In this document: positions 5,628 through 6,577 of the stretch, one piece after another
Layout of the letters: each line of letters starts with the position of its first letter
Position numbering within the stretch: the first letter of the stretch is position 1
NCBI GenBank assembly: GCA_023427575.1
Contig: JAEZAY010000060.1
Location: 1-6,577 of the forward strand
Length of the DNA stretch: 6,577 nucleotides
Origin: Bacteroidota bacterium
Lineage (GTDB): Bacteria; Bacteroidota; Bacteroidia; Chitinophagales; Chitinophagaceae
Reading direction: 5' to 3'
Notes under the pieces: generated by a model
Told to the model about the DNA's origin: nothing
Databases searched by the model: none
What the model saw: only the letters and a program-made list of their open reading frames with translations
Program-made: the position numbers and the translations under genes

Positions 5628-6577
5628 ATGAGGACAACTAAAAATAAGCGCGCCGTAATTGTCGGCATTTTCATTTTTCTGGGACTGGCCATTTTCATTC
5701 TTGGCGTGCTTATACTCGGCGGGCAACAAAAAACATTTGTGAAATCGATTGTACTGAAAACAGTATTTAATGATGTGATCGGACTGCAAACCGGAAACAA
5801 TGTTTGGTTTTCGGGAGTGAAGATCGGTACTGTAAAACAGATTGAGTTTTATGGTGAATCGCAGGTGCAGATTACGATGAACGTACAGCAGGAGGCGCAG
5901 AAGTTCATTCATAAAGATGCCATGGTAAAGATCAGCACCGATGGATTCATCGGAAATAAAATTCTGGTCATCTTTGGCGGGGGTTCTGCTGCCGAAGTTC
6001 AGGAAGGAGATGTGCTGAAAGCTTATGAGTCGGCTACCACCGATGAACTTTTTGAAACGCTGCAGAAAAACAATCTGAATATTCTGGATATAACGAGCGA
6101 CTTTAAAAAGATCAGCGCCAGGGTCGCGGCGGGCGAGGGAAGCATCGGGCAATTGCTGAACGATGACCAGCTTGTAAGAGAAATCCAGGCAATGGTTAAA
6201 ACGCTACAGAAAACCTCGGCCAATACGGAGAGATTGTCATCGAACCTGGTTTCATATACCGAAAAGCTGGATGATAAGGGAACCCTTGCCGGCGATCTTG
6301 TAACGGATACAACCATCATGAAGAACTTACGCGAGGCCACAACCGAACTAAGGGCGATGGCGGCCACTGCGCAGGAGTTTACCAACAATTTGAAAACCGC
6401 CACTGAATCGGTAAATAACAAGAATACCCCGGTTGGTGTAATCCTCCATGATCAGGAATTCGCTTCCCAGTTAAAAAGAACTATGGAGAACCTGGAAACA
6501 GGAACGCAGAAATTGGATGAAAACATGGAAGCGCTTCAAAGTAATTTTTTATTCAGAGGCTTTTTCCGGAAAAAAGC
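5628..6577 (+). CDS. mlaD: MlaD-like MCE-domain protein, 3' end outside the window
   Basis: At least 316 residues, open to the window edge. A basic N-terminus (MRTTKNKR) and one signal-anchor helix (9-31, IVGIFIFLGLAIFILGVLIL) place the rest in the periplasm. One MCE domain covers about 39-120, with the hallmark VFNDVIGLQTGNNVWFSGVK starting at 46, followed by IGTVKQIEF, and the later STDGFIGNKILVI (103-115). MCE subunits form a hexameric ring whose pore passes lipids from MlaE toward the outer membrane. The rest (about 136-310) is polar and largely helical, far longer than the tail of E. coli MlaD (about 183 residues in total), and carries three copies of a G-x-[LI]-[LV]-x-D motif. The final residues (NFLFRGFFRKK) look close to the natural C-terminus. 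It starts two bases after the mlaF stop, so it completes a three-gene operon. No stop codon is visible, so the true length is unknown. Confidence 0.93.
   Translation, partial: MRTTKNKRAVIVGIFIFLGLAIFILGVLILGGQQKTFVKSIVLKTVFNDVIGLQTGNNVWFSGVKIGTVKQIEFYGESQVQITMNVQQEAQKFIHKDAMVKISTDGFIGNKILVIFGGGSAAEVQEGDVLKAYESATTDELFETLQKNNLNILDITSDFKKISARVAAGEGSIGQLLNDDQLVREIQAMVKTLQKTSANTERLSSNLVSYTEKLDDKGTLAGDLVTDTTIMKNLREATTELRAMAATAQEFTNNLKTATESVNNKNTPVGVILHDQEFASQLKRTMENLETGTQKLDENMEALQSNFLFRGFFRKK

Noticed and set aside
5619..6152. A long minus-strand open frame opposite mlaD
   Set aside because: It lies antisense to the MCE domain, its product has no recognisable pattern, and the + strand frame is clearly the real gene.

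Overview
The window looks like an ordinary chromosomal stretch from a member of the Bacteroidota, probably an environmental relative of the Sphingobacteriia/Chitinophagia. This placement is an inference. It rests on start codons that mostly lack a Shine-Dalgarno sequence, a lipoprotein with a Bacteroidota-style SH3/NlpC architecture, and an MCE protein with a long helical tail. There are no rRNA or tRNA genes, insertion sequences, CRISPR arrays or phage genes.

Layout. The left edge holds a strong hairpin terminator (1-35) that closes a + strand gene lying outside the window. Three genes then run on the minus strand: a small tail-anchored hypothetical protein (380-66), a short-form threonine synthase (1703-478) broken by a single-base frameshift near 888, and a 68-residue hypothetical protein (1906-1700) whose stop overlaps the threonine synthase start by four bases. 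A 152-bp divergent intergenic region (1907-2058) separates these from a + strand series: a hemolysin III/PAQR membrane protein (2059-2715), an SH3-NlpC/P60 cell-wall peptidase lipoprotein (2788-3972), and a tightly packed phospholipid-transport operon of MlaE permease (4050-4850), MlaF ATPase (4852-5625) and MlaD-like MCE protein (5628 to the window edge, open at the 3' end).

How the genes work together. The last three genes form the inner-membrane core of an Mla/MCE lipid transporter: the permease and ATPase form the ABC engine, and the MCE subunit, anchored by one helix, forms the periplasmic lipid conduit. The upstream NlpC/P60 lipoprotein also acts in the envelope, and the PAQR protein belongs to a family linked to membrane homeostasis. 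The + strand half therefore has an envelope theme, although only mlaE-mlaF-mlaD is a convincing operon. The minus-strand half is metabolic and unrelated.

No clearly novel system is visible. The points most worth a second look are the precise one-base lesion in the threonine synthase, the small gene translationally coupled to it, and an exact 48-residue spacing of a three-times repeated G-x-[LI]-[LV]-x-D motif in the tail of the MCE protein.
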